NCBI GenBank assembly: GCA_024449915.1
Contig: JAMZAV010004500.1
Span: 1 to 64,000, forward strand
Direction: 5' to 3'
Origin: Sweltsa coloradensis
Taxonomy: Eukaryota > Arthropoda > Insecta > Plecoptera > Chloroperlidae
DNA: 64,000 nt
Shown here: positions 33,601 to 44,769 of the stretch, piece after piece
Numbering within the stretch: the first letter of the stretch is position 1
Layout: each line of letters starts with the position of its first letter
Notes under the pieces: model-generated
What the model was told of the DNA's origin: nothing
Databases searched by the model: none
Seen by the model: the letters and a program-made list of their open reading frames with translations, nothing else
Translations under genes and position numbers: made by a program

Positions 33601-33977
33601 ATTTGGCAAGCTATAGCCAATGAAGAATTTCATAGTAGCATTTTCTTAATGACTATAGTAAAGAGCATTCCAATTTGGATAAAATATCTCTGAACTTTTA
33701 ATATCTTATCAAAATTTGGTGAGATGTGGTAAGGATTACTCGCTAATGCTTAAAGCGGGCATCTCTAGCACTTGCTCTAGGTCTTAACTTCGGAAACCCC
33801 CTCCCCAGACACAGTGGCCAAAAATTTGAGAATCGTACTAGGTCCAAATTTTATGATGTGTGTTCTGGCGCAGAATCTAAGTGGTAATCCACATGATTTT
33901 TTTTTTTGAAAATATTAAAAATTGTTTCCACGCAACAACTTCTTTTGTAATTGGGGATTTACCTGGAATGACCGCAA
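30665..33977. mobile_element. Foldback element with 1.3-kb inverted arms
   Basis: The left arm (30665-32576) and right arm (32661-33977) are reverse complements, with an 84-bp spacer at 32577-32660. Paired anchors are GGTCATTCCA (30669) with TGGAATGACC (33964), AATCATGTGGATTGCCACTTAGA (pairing with 33877-33899), GCCCGCTTTAAGCATTAG (31442, 33745), TCAAGTGGCGATAA (32169, 33051) and TCCACTAATGTC (32290, 32933). Arms differ by many substitutions and indels. The left arm is longer because of an insert at about 30803-31388. No transposase motif is recognised in either arm. Confidence 0.75.
30803..31388. mobile_element. Insertion in the left arm of the foldback element
   Basis: The right arm lacks this segment: it runs from the GGACC block to the GATTCTCAA block without a break. 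The insert is bounded by similar words ACCAACGGTCTCAA on the left and GCCAATGGTTCTCAA on the right, perhaps a target duplication. Its interior (30890-30965) resembles part of the hAT-type MITE at 21034-21835. The superfamily is not settled. Confidence 0.45.
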
Positions 33978-34377
33978 GGCAAAGATTAAAACAAAAGGAC
34001 CTATGCAAAGGAGATTGAATCCTTGGGTATGGATTCGGGTAAGAGGTACCGATGTCATTACCTATACTATAATGTATTGTAGGCTTACGCTCAGTTAACT
34101 GCTATAGTATTTTTATTTGTTTAGTATAGCTCTTTGGTACTAAGCCAAGGAAATAAATAGACAACATATAAAAACAAAATATGTACTAGAAAAGTAGAAA
34201 ACACTAGTAACTGAAAAAAGTTAGGCAACACAACCTATGTAGGCACTAGTCCTCTTTGGAGTCGTAATTGGGTTTTTATTTAACATGGAATTGAATAGAC
34301 GGTTAAATAAATAAATTCTCGTATCAGACCTGCTGCAAGGGAAAATGTTGCTTATGGTTAGACATAGGACCGCTTCG
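33978..34377. other. Unassigned stretch
   Basis: A/T-rich sequence without a recognised feature. Confidence 0.3.
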
Positions 34378-34895
34378 CGAAACACGTCTTTTGTTTAGTC
34401 GCCGTTGATGGAGGAGCTTTTGGAAGTTTTAGTTTGCGTGGAATTTCTTACTTTTGCAAGTGCTGTTTGAGCCATTGTAGGTGATGGTGTTCAAGTTCTA
34501 TTGTTACTTCTATTGTTATTATATGTCTCAAAAAACTTTTATTAAAACTTATTTATAGGGCTGTGGCAAAACTTTTTCAACTATTTTTCTTTCAAAGTAC
34601 TACATCACCATAAACTTACATGCCCATCGTAAAATCATGAACGTTGGAGCCCCACCCGTTTGGCAGAAATCGGCCCAAATAGTCACAAAAAATCGTTTTT
34701 TAAAAGTAGGAATATCATGAGAAATATTTATCCGAATATCTGTACCAAAAAACACAAGCAAGGTCTAAGTTAGAGATTTTCGGGAAGGTCCCCTCCAATG
34801 TTTCATCAGATTGCATATTATACCTGTCTTGACCGTACAGAGCTACTACTTTTTGGGGGCGGGCAGTGAAATTGAAGTCTTTGCGTTGTTCCATC
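34378..34895 (+). mobile_element. CTAGG/CTCATCC family element, type I, diverged copy
   Basis: It follows the order of 40542-41105: GTTGATGGA(T)GAG(C), TAGTTTGCGTGG, CTTTTGCAAGTGCT, CATTGTAGGTGAT, GTTGTAGCCCCACCCGTTTGG (here GTTGGAGCC) and a degenerate tail near 34890. It has no ORF of note. The head is altered, so the left border is approximate. Confidence 0.6.
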
Positions 34896-35104
34896 AAAAA
34901 AACCAAGTTCAATCGGAGTTCAGTTAGGACTTCTTAAAAAAGTAATTCATTGTAAAAAAAGACTTTGCCGGCACATTGTGGTAAAGAAGTGTTTAAATAA
35001 ATTATTACAATACAATGGTAATTTTGTGTTGCAGCAATATTTGAGTATAAAAGACGGTTGGTGATACTATAATAGAAATAACACGCTTGTAGTTCACAAG
35101 CCGC

Positions 35105-35690
35105 AGTTGATGGATGGAGTGTTTTGTAGGTTTTATGTTTGCGTAGCAAACCACTTGTTCCTTTGCAAGTGCGTTTTAAATGCAGTTGTAGGTGATTGTT
35201 GTCAAGTTCTATTGGACTTGTATAATTGTATTATAAACCCACAAAAAAAATTATATTAAAAACTTTTATTCTATGGATTACTGGCACTAACTTTTCAACT
35301 TTTTCTTCTTTTTCTTTCCAACCATGCAATACATAACCATTACCTTAATGAACATGTAAAATTAGGAACGTTGTAGCCCCACTCGTTGGGTCAGAACAGG
35401 ACTAAATGCTCCCGAAAATATCTGCACTAAAAATAGAAAAAAAAAATCGCAAAAGTCCGATATCATGAGCAATATTCTTCGATTGATACCCAAAAAACAA
35501 TTTACACTCTAAGTCCGAGATTTCGAAGGGTCCCCTTCAAATTTTCATAAGATCCAGCGACAGCAGTTTCCCAGTACGAGACGCGAAACAAACAGACAAA
35601 AAAACAAAAAAGCAAACAAAAAACACACAGCTAAAAATTTTGGGACGTGGTCAACGTGGAAATGAAGTCTTCGCTTGTCGCTCATCCAAA
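35105..35690 (+). mobile_element. CTAGG/CTCATCC family element, type I
   Basis: The same ordered blocks as at 40542 and 44171 occur, ending with CTTCGCTTGTCGCTCATCC near 35688. An internal AAACAAACAGACAAAAAAAC tract lies near the 3' end. Non-coding. This copy lies in tandem with the one at 34378. Confidence 0.65.
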
Positions 35691-37184
35691 ATAAAGTGTT
35701 GTCAAATGGTCTGTAATACGGTAGGACTAATCTAACTAACATAGAACTAAAATTAGCGGCTAGCCTACTAAAGTCCAAAAATAAATTTGAAATAAAATAT
35801 AAGGGCCAATAAACATTTACGAGCATTAATGAGAATTTGAATACATACATATTCACACAGGTGTTACTTGTAGTTCCACAGTCAATACTTGAAAGATGGT
35901 CGCGAACCGAGAAGACACCACTGTGGTGGAAGGTTGGTGAATCTAAGCACCGCGAAGGGTCTGTATTCTTGATCGACCGGTCCGTCACTCCGAGCGCAGC
36001 AATCTTCCGTCAGGGAAGAACCAGTGAAGATGGTGGTGGCAACCCGGTCTGCCCACGCTGAGACCCAGCGTGCAGAAAACCAATCACCGATCTTAGCCAA
36101 GCCTCATCTAAGACCGACCACAGATGGAAGAGGATGTGTTCAGCGAACAAAGAAAATGTTTAACCTGATGCAGGATAAGGTCCCAGATGCCGCAACAGTG
36201 GCAGGGTTAAGACGTCGATTGAGGTTCGCAGCTGGGAAAAGAGTGAATCCGATTAAATATCTATGAGTTCAACCTAGGTGGGATTGTCGAAACTAGGACA
36301 GCAGTGCAATCAATGCTGGAATCAGAGACTCCAGGGCTTATAATAATAGACTACCGGGAATTAAAATATATGTACCATATCCAATAGCATGGACTCCCAA
36401 CAGCGAGGGCTATACCATCGACAATACGTAGGCCTACTCGATTTCTTGTTCTTTATTTTATTTTTTTCTAAAAAAAAATTTTTTGGGGGGCAAAAAAAAA
36501 ACAGTTGCTCAATAATCATAGGAACCAAATATGGAAAATAAATTGGTAGGTTATGTATGGAGACCTACGTTGAAGTGATGACGTTGGATCAAATGTGTAA
36601 GTAGTTTGGCCCAGCCCAGAGACCTCTTATCTAGGTGGACCACTAATATCCGTTATATTTGACAAATTGCATGGATACGTTGACACATGTTGTAATGTGT
36701 CTCTCTGTGGGCCACACCAAAGCGCAAGAACACACACAATTCCAGGTAACAGTACTCTCTTCCGAAAATTTATTATTAAACAACATGCAATGGTAAATGT
36801 GGTTTTATATCGGATTAGGAACATAAAAATGGCGGGTCGATGGAGATTTGGACTCTGAATTTATTTATGATTTTGGAATTCACAATTAGGTGTTAAAAAA
36901 GTATGTTGTTTTTAATGCATTCCAAGTAGTTTTATAAATAGATTGTCTTTTGTGGTTAACTTAATTGAAAGAACATGTATGTCATTTTTTATATATGTTT
37001 GATTTACTGCCTACTGTTAGGTTATAAATTGAAAGTTTTGCAAGTGACAAATTGTGAAAATTGTGATTTTGAATAGGAAAACCGCCAAAGACATTAGAAA
37101 GTAGTGAGTGAAGCCAATGTAATGAGTACCCGGTAACTGTTTTTTCCTCTCCCTTAACGAAAGGTTGGATCAAGTAAAGCATGG
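35691..37184. other. Unassigned stretch with short overlapping ORFs
   Basis: Two plus-strand frames at 35837-36061 and 36024-36266 overlap and could be one interrupted frame. They contain LERWSRTEKTPLWWKVGES and KVPDAATVAGLRRRLRFAAG. I cannot assign a family. A minus-strand ORF (35545-35988) covers part of the same DNA and the preceding repeat. The rest, 36270-37184, shows no gene. Confidence 0.3.
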
Positions 37185-38250
37185 GTCTTTCCTCCCTAGC
37201 CTATCATAGGCTAGAGTGGTGCATTATGATCTTACAGTTGAAGTACCCTTATACTAGGGCATGACGAAAACCCAGACTTTTTTACGACCCCGGGTAAACC
37301 CGGCCACATTACCCGAGGGTTACTCCCGGGTAGCGTAACAACAAAAAAAATCGTGTGGGGTGGCTAATGAACTGTGGAAGGAAAGTAGCTTCATCAATTA
37401 TCGTAATATCTTGAACTAATGCTGAATCTATAAACAATGACGTTACCGAGGATAGTATAGTATTCATATCACGAAGAAGAGGAACAGCAGGGGACATAAG
37501 ATAACACTCACTTTTCGTTGCATCTGCTTTATATCTTGTCACAAGTCAAGTCAAAGTCACGATGCGAGGGGCGATGGGAGGGGAAGGGGGGGAGAATGGA
37601 CACCGATGAGAGTAAACAAGGATAAGGAAAGGTGATAGGCTGTTTAAGTTTTGACTTCTAGGGATTGAAAAACATAAGGAGTTGTGGTAAGATACGCGGT
37701 AAATCTTCTGGAAGATCGCACGAGGGGTCTAGCACGAGGATTGGGGGGGGGGGGTGGGGGAATACTAAACACCCCCCTCTCCTGGCCACAGCGGCGCATG
37801 AACAAGGAACATTATAATTCAAAAGAAAAACGGCCCCGCCAAGAACAAAAGATATGAGAAAAGCACAGGTTTACATTTAGCCTCTGCCTACAAGTGACAC
37901 CTCAATTTCAAGAAACGGGGTTTTACGGTAAACGGGTAGTGGAAACAGTACCCGTACCCCGGGTACCCTCGTCTTCCCTACCTTATACAACTAAACTCAA
38001 AAGTAAAACCCTAGTAAAAAAAAAAAAAAAAAAGTTATATCTAATAATTATGTCTTATCAATAACTCTAAATGCAACTGGTTACCGGGGAAGCAACACAT
38101 GACGAATTCACTCGTCTAACAAGATTTTGCGTTTTCACTAGTCTAGTTGGCAAAGGTGCCAATATACCCAAATGTGGAGACCTGGCCCTGGGTACAATAA
38201 CCAACGGTCGGCTAAAAGATTTTGAATATCAGGATTGATTTAATATCAGG
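37185..38250 (+). repeat. Dispersed repeat unit R, copy 2, split by a hAT insertion
   Basis: It starts with CCTAGCCTATCATAGGCTAG and GTGGTGCATTATGA, matching 43386 onward. It is interrupted at 37255-37980, then resumes with AACTAAAC, CTCGTCTAACAA and a degenerate tRNA-like block, finishing with AAAAGATTTTG..TCAGGATTG near 38240. Only the part equivalent to 43380-43680 is present. Confidence 0.7.
37255..37980. mobile_element. hAT-type non-autonomous element, 726 bp, perfect TSD
   Basis: CCTTATAC occurs exactly at 37247-37254 and again at 37981-37988, an 8-bp target duplication. The ends are TAGGGCATGACGAAAACCC and the inverse of TAGGGAAGACGAGGGTACCC. The unoccupied target can be seen in the repeat-unit copies at about 10137 and 43440. 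The interior has CCCGGGTA words and a G run at 37743-37753 but no transposase. Confidence 0.85.
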
Positions 38251-38430
38251 ACAGCTTCACAAACGCTTTTCAGGCGCGTTGTGGGATGAGCGCTTTATGG
38301 TTTTTTTAAAAACGAAAAAAGCGCTTAAAATGCGATTTCATGAGAAATTATTTCGCTCGATTGTGCTCAAATTCACACAAATGTATATCTATAAAATTAA
38401 TGTTCTGGTGAAAAATATTAAAATCGAATA
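38251..38430 (+). repeat. 5' fragment of a type II CTAGG/CTCATCC element
   Basis: The words AGCTTCACAAACGCTTTTCAG and GCGCGTTGTGGGATGAGCG correspond to the head at 11717-11765 and 58386-58435. AATTAATGTTCTGGTG and GAATAAAGCATGTA follow. The 3' part is missing. Confidence 0.55.
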
Positions 38431-39058
38431 AAGCATGTACATAGAGGTAGGCATAAGGAGGACTAATGAATTGTAATACATGAGTAGCGTAATGATTAAC
38501 AGACTTAATGACACTTGAGCTATAAATGCTAACAAAGTTTTACTATTCACAAACAGAACATTATTAACAGTAAATGGGACAAGCTTACCATTCAGGTGAT
38601 CAAGTGAGTTCAAGTGATTGTGAACCATGCCTAGTACACAAAGCTTTTCTCTCGATTTGGTCTTCCTTTTCTGCAACTAGTGTTGACGTTACACGGGCCA
38701 AACCACTCAACCTGAAACTATAGAAGCGGCCAGTGCATACGCGCGACAGCACAACGATTCATTCGATTACATCTGAACGCCAATAAAGCACCACAGCATT
38801 ACAATTTTGCATACTAGAGCTGAATATTCGTTTTAAGTATGCGCAAACAGACTGAATAGTGTTTAGTGGCGGCCAGATTACAATTTGTAGATACCAAAGC
38901 ATGCGTTGTACTTGTGTCTCCCGTTCTCCGACCTGTCGTAGCGCTCAAGTGAGTTTAGGTGTGTCTAGCGTCTAGCACAGGTGCTTCCACAGCCTCGCCA
39001 ATGGAGGCTGCCATAACACGTGACAGGCTACTGTAAGATACGTTACCAGAATTATACA
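38431..39058. other. Unassigned stretch
   Basis: No recognised element end or coding domain. Confidence 0.3.
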
Positions 39059-39066
39059 CTTATTTA

Positions 39067-40006
39067 TAGGATGTTGCGGTGTACCCGAAAAACGGGTAAT
39101 ATTTGGCGTAGGTAAAATTACCGACCTCGGGTCGGGCCGTCATTTCCTACCCGAAACGTAGAACGGTCGGTTTAGAAGTAATAAAGAAACACGCCAATCA
39201 GCTCCTTTCAAACCTCCCGCGCACACGCCAAACGAACAGCTGACGTCGGAGCGGACCAACCGCCACGACGTGAGCGCGGCTATGCTATGATGCTGTGTCC
39301 TTGGCTCTTCCGGGCTGTTCCCGCTGGAGTAATAGGCCCTACTGACCGTCATTACTCGTGTTCTGGTTATTCAACGCTAATAACGGCATAAAGCAAGTTG
39401 AATATTACGTACGTGGGCAAATGGTGAAAAGAAACAACGCTAATAAACATCGTCTAATGCCTAGGAGGCAAGGCGGCAGGCCTAGAACAAAGTTGCAATT
39501 CATCTAGAAGTCCGATCTAGTGCGCATCGTTGCGCGCAGCAGAGCGTTGGGCGGAGTCAGACCGAAAGGCTGGTGCAAACGCGCGATTTCGTCAGATGCA
39601 TGGCTGGTACAAACGCATGATTTCGTCGGCCGGAAGAGAAAAATACGCGATCGCATCGGTTTTTTCTTGGGGTTTTCGTATCGGAAATATTAGAAAACGA
39701 TTGTTACGATATTATTTCCGAGAGAAACGAACGATTGATGCAGGAAAACGATAATAGCAGGTTTCACTGTACTAGGCCTAGGCCTACTCAAGCAAAAGTT
39801 CATAAGACGCCGATTTGGAAGTACTTTGTGTCAACACAGCCCAGAGTGGCAACCTGCAACCAATGCAAACTGTTTTGTAGGATTTTTTTTTTTTAAATGA
39901 ATTCACAAATAAAAAAAAATTCACTACCCGAGCCCGACCCGAGGGTACTTCAATTACCCGACCCGAGCCCGACCCGAGTTCAAAAACCACTACCCGCACA
40001 TCCCTA
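39067..40006. mobile_element. hAT-type non-autonomous element, 940 bp, perfect TSD
   Basis: CTTATTTA is present exactly at 39059-39066 and 40007-40014. The ends are TAGGATGTTGCGGTGTACCC on the left and the inverse of TAGGGATGTGCGGGTAGTGG on the right, allowing one indel. The right subterminal region repeats CCGACCCGAGC, and the left has CGGGTCGGGC. Two short ORFs inside (39140-39352 minus, 39530-39754 plus) have no hAT transposase motif. Confidence 0.8.
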
Positions 40007-40014
40007 CTTATTTA

Positions 40015-40541
40015 CTTCAGTTCTTTTGTACTTGGGCATGACTGAGGAATGCTCCCAAAACAAAATTAGATGCGCCTGTTTCTGTTTGAATGGTGAATGG
40101 TAAGGTCTGGGCAGCACAGAATAAGTGCTCCACGAGTTTATTTTTTAGTGTTACGAAGGCTTCCTCTGTTTCAGTTGTGCATTCAAATTTTTTTTTCCCG
40201 AGTGAGTTTGTTCAGTGGTCCTATGATTGTTTGGTGCAAATCGTCTGTAGGCCCTACCAGGATGGCATACCTATCATACCAAAGAGCCGATACATAGGCA
40301 ACTACCGGTACTGCTGCTGAAAGGGTAGCCATATTTACAAAAAAAAAACTCAGCTATACCACTAGAACAACATAATCTAGACTTTTACACCCAAGTTATA
40401 TAAATACCAACCCCAGGGACTCATACAACCATAATAGCAATGTACAACACACCAAAACAAGGTGTTAAACCGGCAGATGGAAATTTGTTATCACACACTG
40501 AAGAGCTACTTTATCAAGTGTAAAAAATTCAATACATTATA
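40015..40541. other. Unassigned stretch
   Basis: Short ORFs in several frames (for example 40090-40320) share the same DNA and are not recognised. Confidence 0.3.
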
Positions 40542-41105
40542 CTAGGAAAACGCTAAAGTCCCGCCGCGTTGATGGATGAGCTTTTTAAAGTTTTTAGTTT
40601 GCGTGGGATATCTTTACTTTTGCAAGTGCTTTGTTTTGTTGCCTACGCATTGTAGGTGATTGTTGTCAAGTTTCTATTGTTTCTTGTCAATTGGTATTAT
40701 TTACCGTAAAAAACTTATATTAAAAGCTTTATTTCTATGGATTCTGGCCAACTTTTTCTTTCAAAAGGTACTACATCACCATAACCTTAATGTCCATGTA
40801 TAATATGAACGTTGTAGCCCCACCCGTTTGGTCAGAATTGGCCCAAATGGCACGAAAATATCGCACAAAAAATCAAAAAAATCGTAAAGTACGATATTCA
40901 TGAGAAATATTTCTTCGATTGTACCCAAAAACGTGGCAGGTCTAAGTTCAGAGATTTCGAAGATCCTGTCAAATTTTCATCAAGATCGCATATGCCGTTT
41001 GCCCGGTAGAGAGCGAAGAAACAGACAAAAATACAAACAAAAAAACACACGAGCTAAATTTTTTGGGGGGTCAGTGAAATTGAAGTCTCGCTTTGCTCAT
41101 CCAAT
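40542..41105 (+). mobile_element. CTAGG/CTCATCC family element, type I, well preserved
   Basis: It runs from CTAGGAAAACGCTAAAGTCC to GCTTTGCTCATCC. Internal landmarks are TTTTGCAAGTGC, GTTGTAGCCCCACCCG, TTCTTCGATTGTACCC, GTTCAGAGATTTCGAAG and an (A)n-CAGACAAAAATACAAAC tract. There is no coding capacity. The two termini are not long inverted repeats of each other, sharing only GGATGAGC/GCTCATCC. A partial inverted copy follows at 41130-41370. Confidence 0.75.
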
Positions 41106-41129
41106 AATTTAATACTAGGAGACTTCAAC

Positions 41130-41370
41130 TACTGGATTTTTAAAAAATGAAACTGCGTATGCGATCTTGATGAAAATTGGAGGGGACCTTCGAAATCTCT
41201 GAACTTAGATCTGCCAAGTTTCTGGGAACAATAAAAAAAATTCTCATGAATATCAATACTATCTTACTTATTATATCATTTATGATTTTTCCCGATTTTT
41301 AATGCAATATTTTCGTTATATTTGTGCCTATTCTGACCAAACGGGTGGGTCTTCAACGTTCATACTTGTA
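41130..41370 (-). repeat. Inverted partial copy of the type I family
   Basis: The reverse complement contains CCCACCCGTTTGGTCAGAAT, GAGAATTTTTTT and GTTCAGAGATTTCGAAGG in family order. Head and tail are missing. Together with 40542-41105 it could form a hairpin transcript. Confidence 0.6.
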
Positions 41371-41379
41371 CAGGCGGCC

Positions 41380-41520
41380 ACACTAGATAATCCAAGATTT
41401 CAGCGCCGATTCAATTGCGTCGGGGCCTACAGGGTAGGTAGGCTTAGTCACTTTGATTTACTGTCCCCCACTGAAAATCAGTTATATAACTGAGTGGGTA
41501 GACTCTAAATACAATTTATT
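41380..41520 (+). repeat. 3' part of the SINE family seen at 54560 and 57302
   Basis: The words GCGTCGGGGCCTACAGGGT, CCCCCACTGAAAATCAGTT and GTGGGTAGACTCTAAATA match the body and tail of those copies. The tRNA-like head is absent, as with 5'-truncated retroposed SINE copies. Confidence 0.65.
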
Positions 41521-41696
41521 TATTTATAGGCATATGTTCCAATTATCGCACATATTGTTATATATAAAAAAATATAGTACTTACACTAAACGTGTAATAT
41601 TCTGTGACCACATGCAATATGCACACAAGTTATTTACTTCATGTAGACCAGCGGTTCTCGACCACTGTGTCGCGACCCACTGATGTTATTATAATA

Positions 41697-41958
41697 CTAG
41701 GGAAACGCCAAAGTCGTTGTTAGACGAGTGAGTGAGCCATGTGTTGAGTGCGCCGGAACATTTGCATTTAAGTTTGATTATAATATTCGTATGCATAATA
41801 GGGTATTTAAGTTTAGGTCATAGCTTAGGCCATAATGCTCCACTGTAGCCTATGATAGGCTAGGGAGGCCAAAGGTAAGGGGAAGAAAAGGAATGTTACC
41901 GGGTACTCAACACATGGCTCACTCACTCGTCTAACAACGACTTTGGCGTTTCCCTAGT
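41697..41958. mobile_element. 262-bp MITE with perfect 53-bp TIRs
   Basis: The first 53 bases, beginning CTAGGGAAACGCCAAAG and ending TGTGTTGAGT, are exactly repeated in inverse at the right end (41906-41958). No ORF. The flanks give no clear duplication. A half copy with scrambled orientation sits in the noisy repeat unit at 9155-9236. Confidence 0.8.
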
Positions 41959-42556
41959 TTTATAAACAAACAGAAAGCACGCCAATTAATGGCGGCGTAG
42001 AATGTGTTTTTGTTTGCAAAAATAACAAATTAAACACGGCCCATACTATGTTTTAATTATTCCTGTTTGATCTTTAATTGTTTGTACCAAGGCAGTGATC
42101 AAGATCCACGAATCTCAATGGAGTTTCTACAAACCATGGATGTAACTATTTTAAGTCCATGCACAAACCAATCGTATCTTCTGTCGCTAAAGCAAATTTG
42201 TAGTATAAAAATTACAAAAGACATAAAAATTGTATGGGATTATTCATGTACATCGTACTTTATTTCGCATGCCAACCATCTAGGTTAATAATATTAATTA
42301 CAAATAAATAAATAATTTCTGTAGTGTTTTAACATTGCAGAATAGTATAAGAAACATAGCCAGTACGAGAACGAGCTAAGATTGCAAGGTTTACTCAATC
42401 TCCGTGCGGAGTTTTGGGTAATCTTGAGCGTGCAAGTTTCGATGCATCTTGGCCAGTGCCGCGCACCTCTTGACATCCCAAAAATTATAATTCTTCCCGA
42501 AAAAACATTGTTGTTAAAATAGAACCTACACATTTAAGCCCATTTATCAATTTATT

Positions 42557-43363
42557 GGATGAGCATAGCGAGCGAAGCGAAGATTCCATTTCACTACACT
42601 GGAGAAAAAAATCCAGAATGTTTTTTTTTTTTTTCTTTCTTTCTTTCTGTATTTTTGTGTGTTTGTTAACACGATTCCGGCTAAACCGATACTCCGATTG
42701 CAATGAAATTTTATGGAGACCTTCGAAATCTCTGAACTTAGAACTGCCACGTTTTTGAGCGCAATCGGGAAATTTTTTCACATAAAAAACGCAATTTTAC
42801 GATTTTTTTCGATTTTAAAAAAAATTTCTTTGACTTATAACACCTACATGCTTTATCCGATTGTAATGATTTTTTCACAGAACCTTAATTTTATGAATTA
42901 AGATATTCGTGTGAAATTTGAGCGTAATCGAAAAATTATTTCTCATGAAAATCAAAATTTTATGTTTTTTTTTCTTTTTAAAAACAATTCTTTGACTTAT
43001 AACACCTACATGCTTTATCCTATTGTAATGATTTTTTTACAGAACCTTAATTTCATGAATTAATATATTCGTGTTAAATTTGAGCGCAATCGAATAATTA
43101 TTTCTTATGCAAATTGCAATTTTTCGATTTTTTTCTTTTTAAAAAATTACGATTAATTAAAACAATTAAGTTAATTTTTTATTTTATTTAATTTAATTAT
43201 AAAAATTAAGTTAATTTTTTATATAATTTAATTTAATTAAAAAAAATCTTCGACTTAGTAATGATTTTTTCACAGAACAACAGAAAATCCGCGTAACACA
43301 TGGCATCTCAATGCACCATATACGCTCATCCAACAACGCGGCGGGACTTAAGCGTTTTCCTAG
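42557..43363 (-). mobile_element. CTAGG/CTCATCC family element, type II, with empty site
   Basis: On the minus strand it runs CTAGGAAAACGCTTAAGTCC to CTTCGCTCGCTATGCTCATCC. TTATT is present on both sides (42552-42556 and 43364-43368). The homologous unit at about 10040-10065 lacks the element, so the borders and a 5-bp duplication are supported by an empty site. The Lys-rich ORFs on both strands within it are low-complexity sequence, not genes. Confidence 0.85.
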
Positions 43364-43586
43364 TTATTTACCTACCTAAGGTCTCCCTAGCCTATCATAG
43401 ACTAAAGTGGTGCATTATTACCTTACAGTTGACGTGCCCTTAGCCTATACCAACTAAACATAAAAGTTAAAAACCCTATTATCTATACCTATATAATTAT
43501 CAAAATAAAATGCAAATGTTGCCGTGTACTCAACACATGACTCGCTCACTCGTCTAACAACGACTTTGGTGTGTTCCTAGTCGAGT

Positions 43587-43636
43587 TGGCTAAAGCGCCC
43601 TTATAGCCGAAATGTGGGAGACGTGGGTTCAATGCC
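43587..43636 (+). repeat. tRNA-like segment with A and B boxes
   Basis: TGGCTAAAGCG (43587-43597) fits the Pol III A box and GGTTCAATGCC (43626-43636) fits the B box. The spacing is like a tRNA, but acceptor pairing is not evident. A degenerate equivalent is at 38142-38200. Probably a tRNA-derived SINE head absorbed into repeat unit R. Confidence 0.45.
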
Positions 43637-44170
43637 CGGGAAAGATTTTGTAATTTCTGGATTGTATTTTTTAAATTATTTTACATGTTTTGAAATGCAT
43701 ATAACGCAGTGTAGACCATCATCTGTGACAATACTATGGAAAACATAGCCAGTACGAAATACGTGAAAATATTGCAAGGTTCACTCAATCTACGAGCGGA
43801 ATTTGGGTGTACCTTGACGTCCAACATTCGATTAACCTTGGACACGGCATTTCACAGCCAGGTAAATAACAAACAAAATATATTATTTCAAAATGAAAAT
43901 CATTGTCGTTAAAATAATTTCTATACATTTCAACGTATTTTTCAGTTTTTTATTTCTTGCAGGTTTAAATCACAACAGATTGTGCTTATTTTGTTAGCAG
44001 TTCTCAGTTACCTGGTCACGGATGTCTGTTTAAAATTTCAGCTCGGTCTATTTGGCCGTTCGGCCGTATGAGCCTGGACAGACAGACATTTAACATTTAA
44101 CAGAATTAATCACGACCAAGGCCCGATCGAGTAGCGTTGTAGACTACGTTCGCTGCGCTCACTTGTCTAA

Positions 44171-44755
44171 CTAGGAAAACGCTTTAGTCCCGCCGCGTTG
44201 ATGGATGAGCTTTTTTGTAAGTTTTTAGTTTGCGTAGGACCACTTTTCCTTTGCAAGTGCTTTTTGAATGCATTGTAGGTGATTGTTGTCAAGTTTCTAT
44301 TGTTACTTGTTAATTGTTACTATAAAACCTCAAAAAAACACACATTAAAACCTTTATTCTATGGATTCTGGCTAACTTTTTCAACTTTTTCTTTCAAAAA
44401 GCAATACATAACCATTACCTTAATGTACATGTAAAATATGAACGTTGTAGCCCCACCCGTTTGGTCAGATCGGCCCAAATGTCACGAAAATATCACGCTA
44501 AAAATCTAAAAAAATCGTAAAAGTACGATATTCATGAGAAATATTTCTTCGATTGTACCCAAAATCAAAACACTTCTAAGTTCAGAGATTTCGAAGGTCC
44601 CCTCAAATTTTTGTCAAGATTGCATATGCCGTTTTCCCGGTAGAGAGCGAACAAACAGACAAAAAAAAAATAAAAAATAAACAAATAAAAAAAACACCCG
44701 AGCTAAATTTTTTGGGGGGTCAGTGAAATTGAAATCTTCGCTTCGCTCATCCAAT
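44171..44755 (+). mobile_element. CTAGG/CTCATCC family element, type I, well preserved
   Basis: It begins CTAGGAAAACGCTTTAGTCC, ends CTTCGCTTCGCTCATCC, and matches 40542-41105 block by block. It is inserted at the right edge of repeat unit R. The corresponding place in copy 1 (about 10905) has no such element. Non-coding. Confidence 0.75.
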
Positions 44756-44769
44756 TATTTATATTAAAA

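Larger units (their letters stand above)
41790..44165 (+). repeat. Dispersed repeat unit R, copy 3 (clean)
   Basis: This is the reference copy of the unit at 9240-10905, and of part of 37185-38250. It is interrupted by the element at 42557-43363. It ends near GTTCGCTGCGCTCACTTG (44148). It contains the palindromic words CCTATGATAGGCTAGG (41857) and CCTATCATAGACTA (43390), and a tRNA-like block at 43587-43636. No protein recognised. Confidence 0.75.

Noticed and set aside
35545..35988. 147-codon minus-strand ORF
   Set aside because: Its end lies in a type I repeat element, and the Phe/Leu-rich sequence comes from A/T-rich complement.
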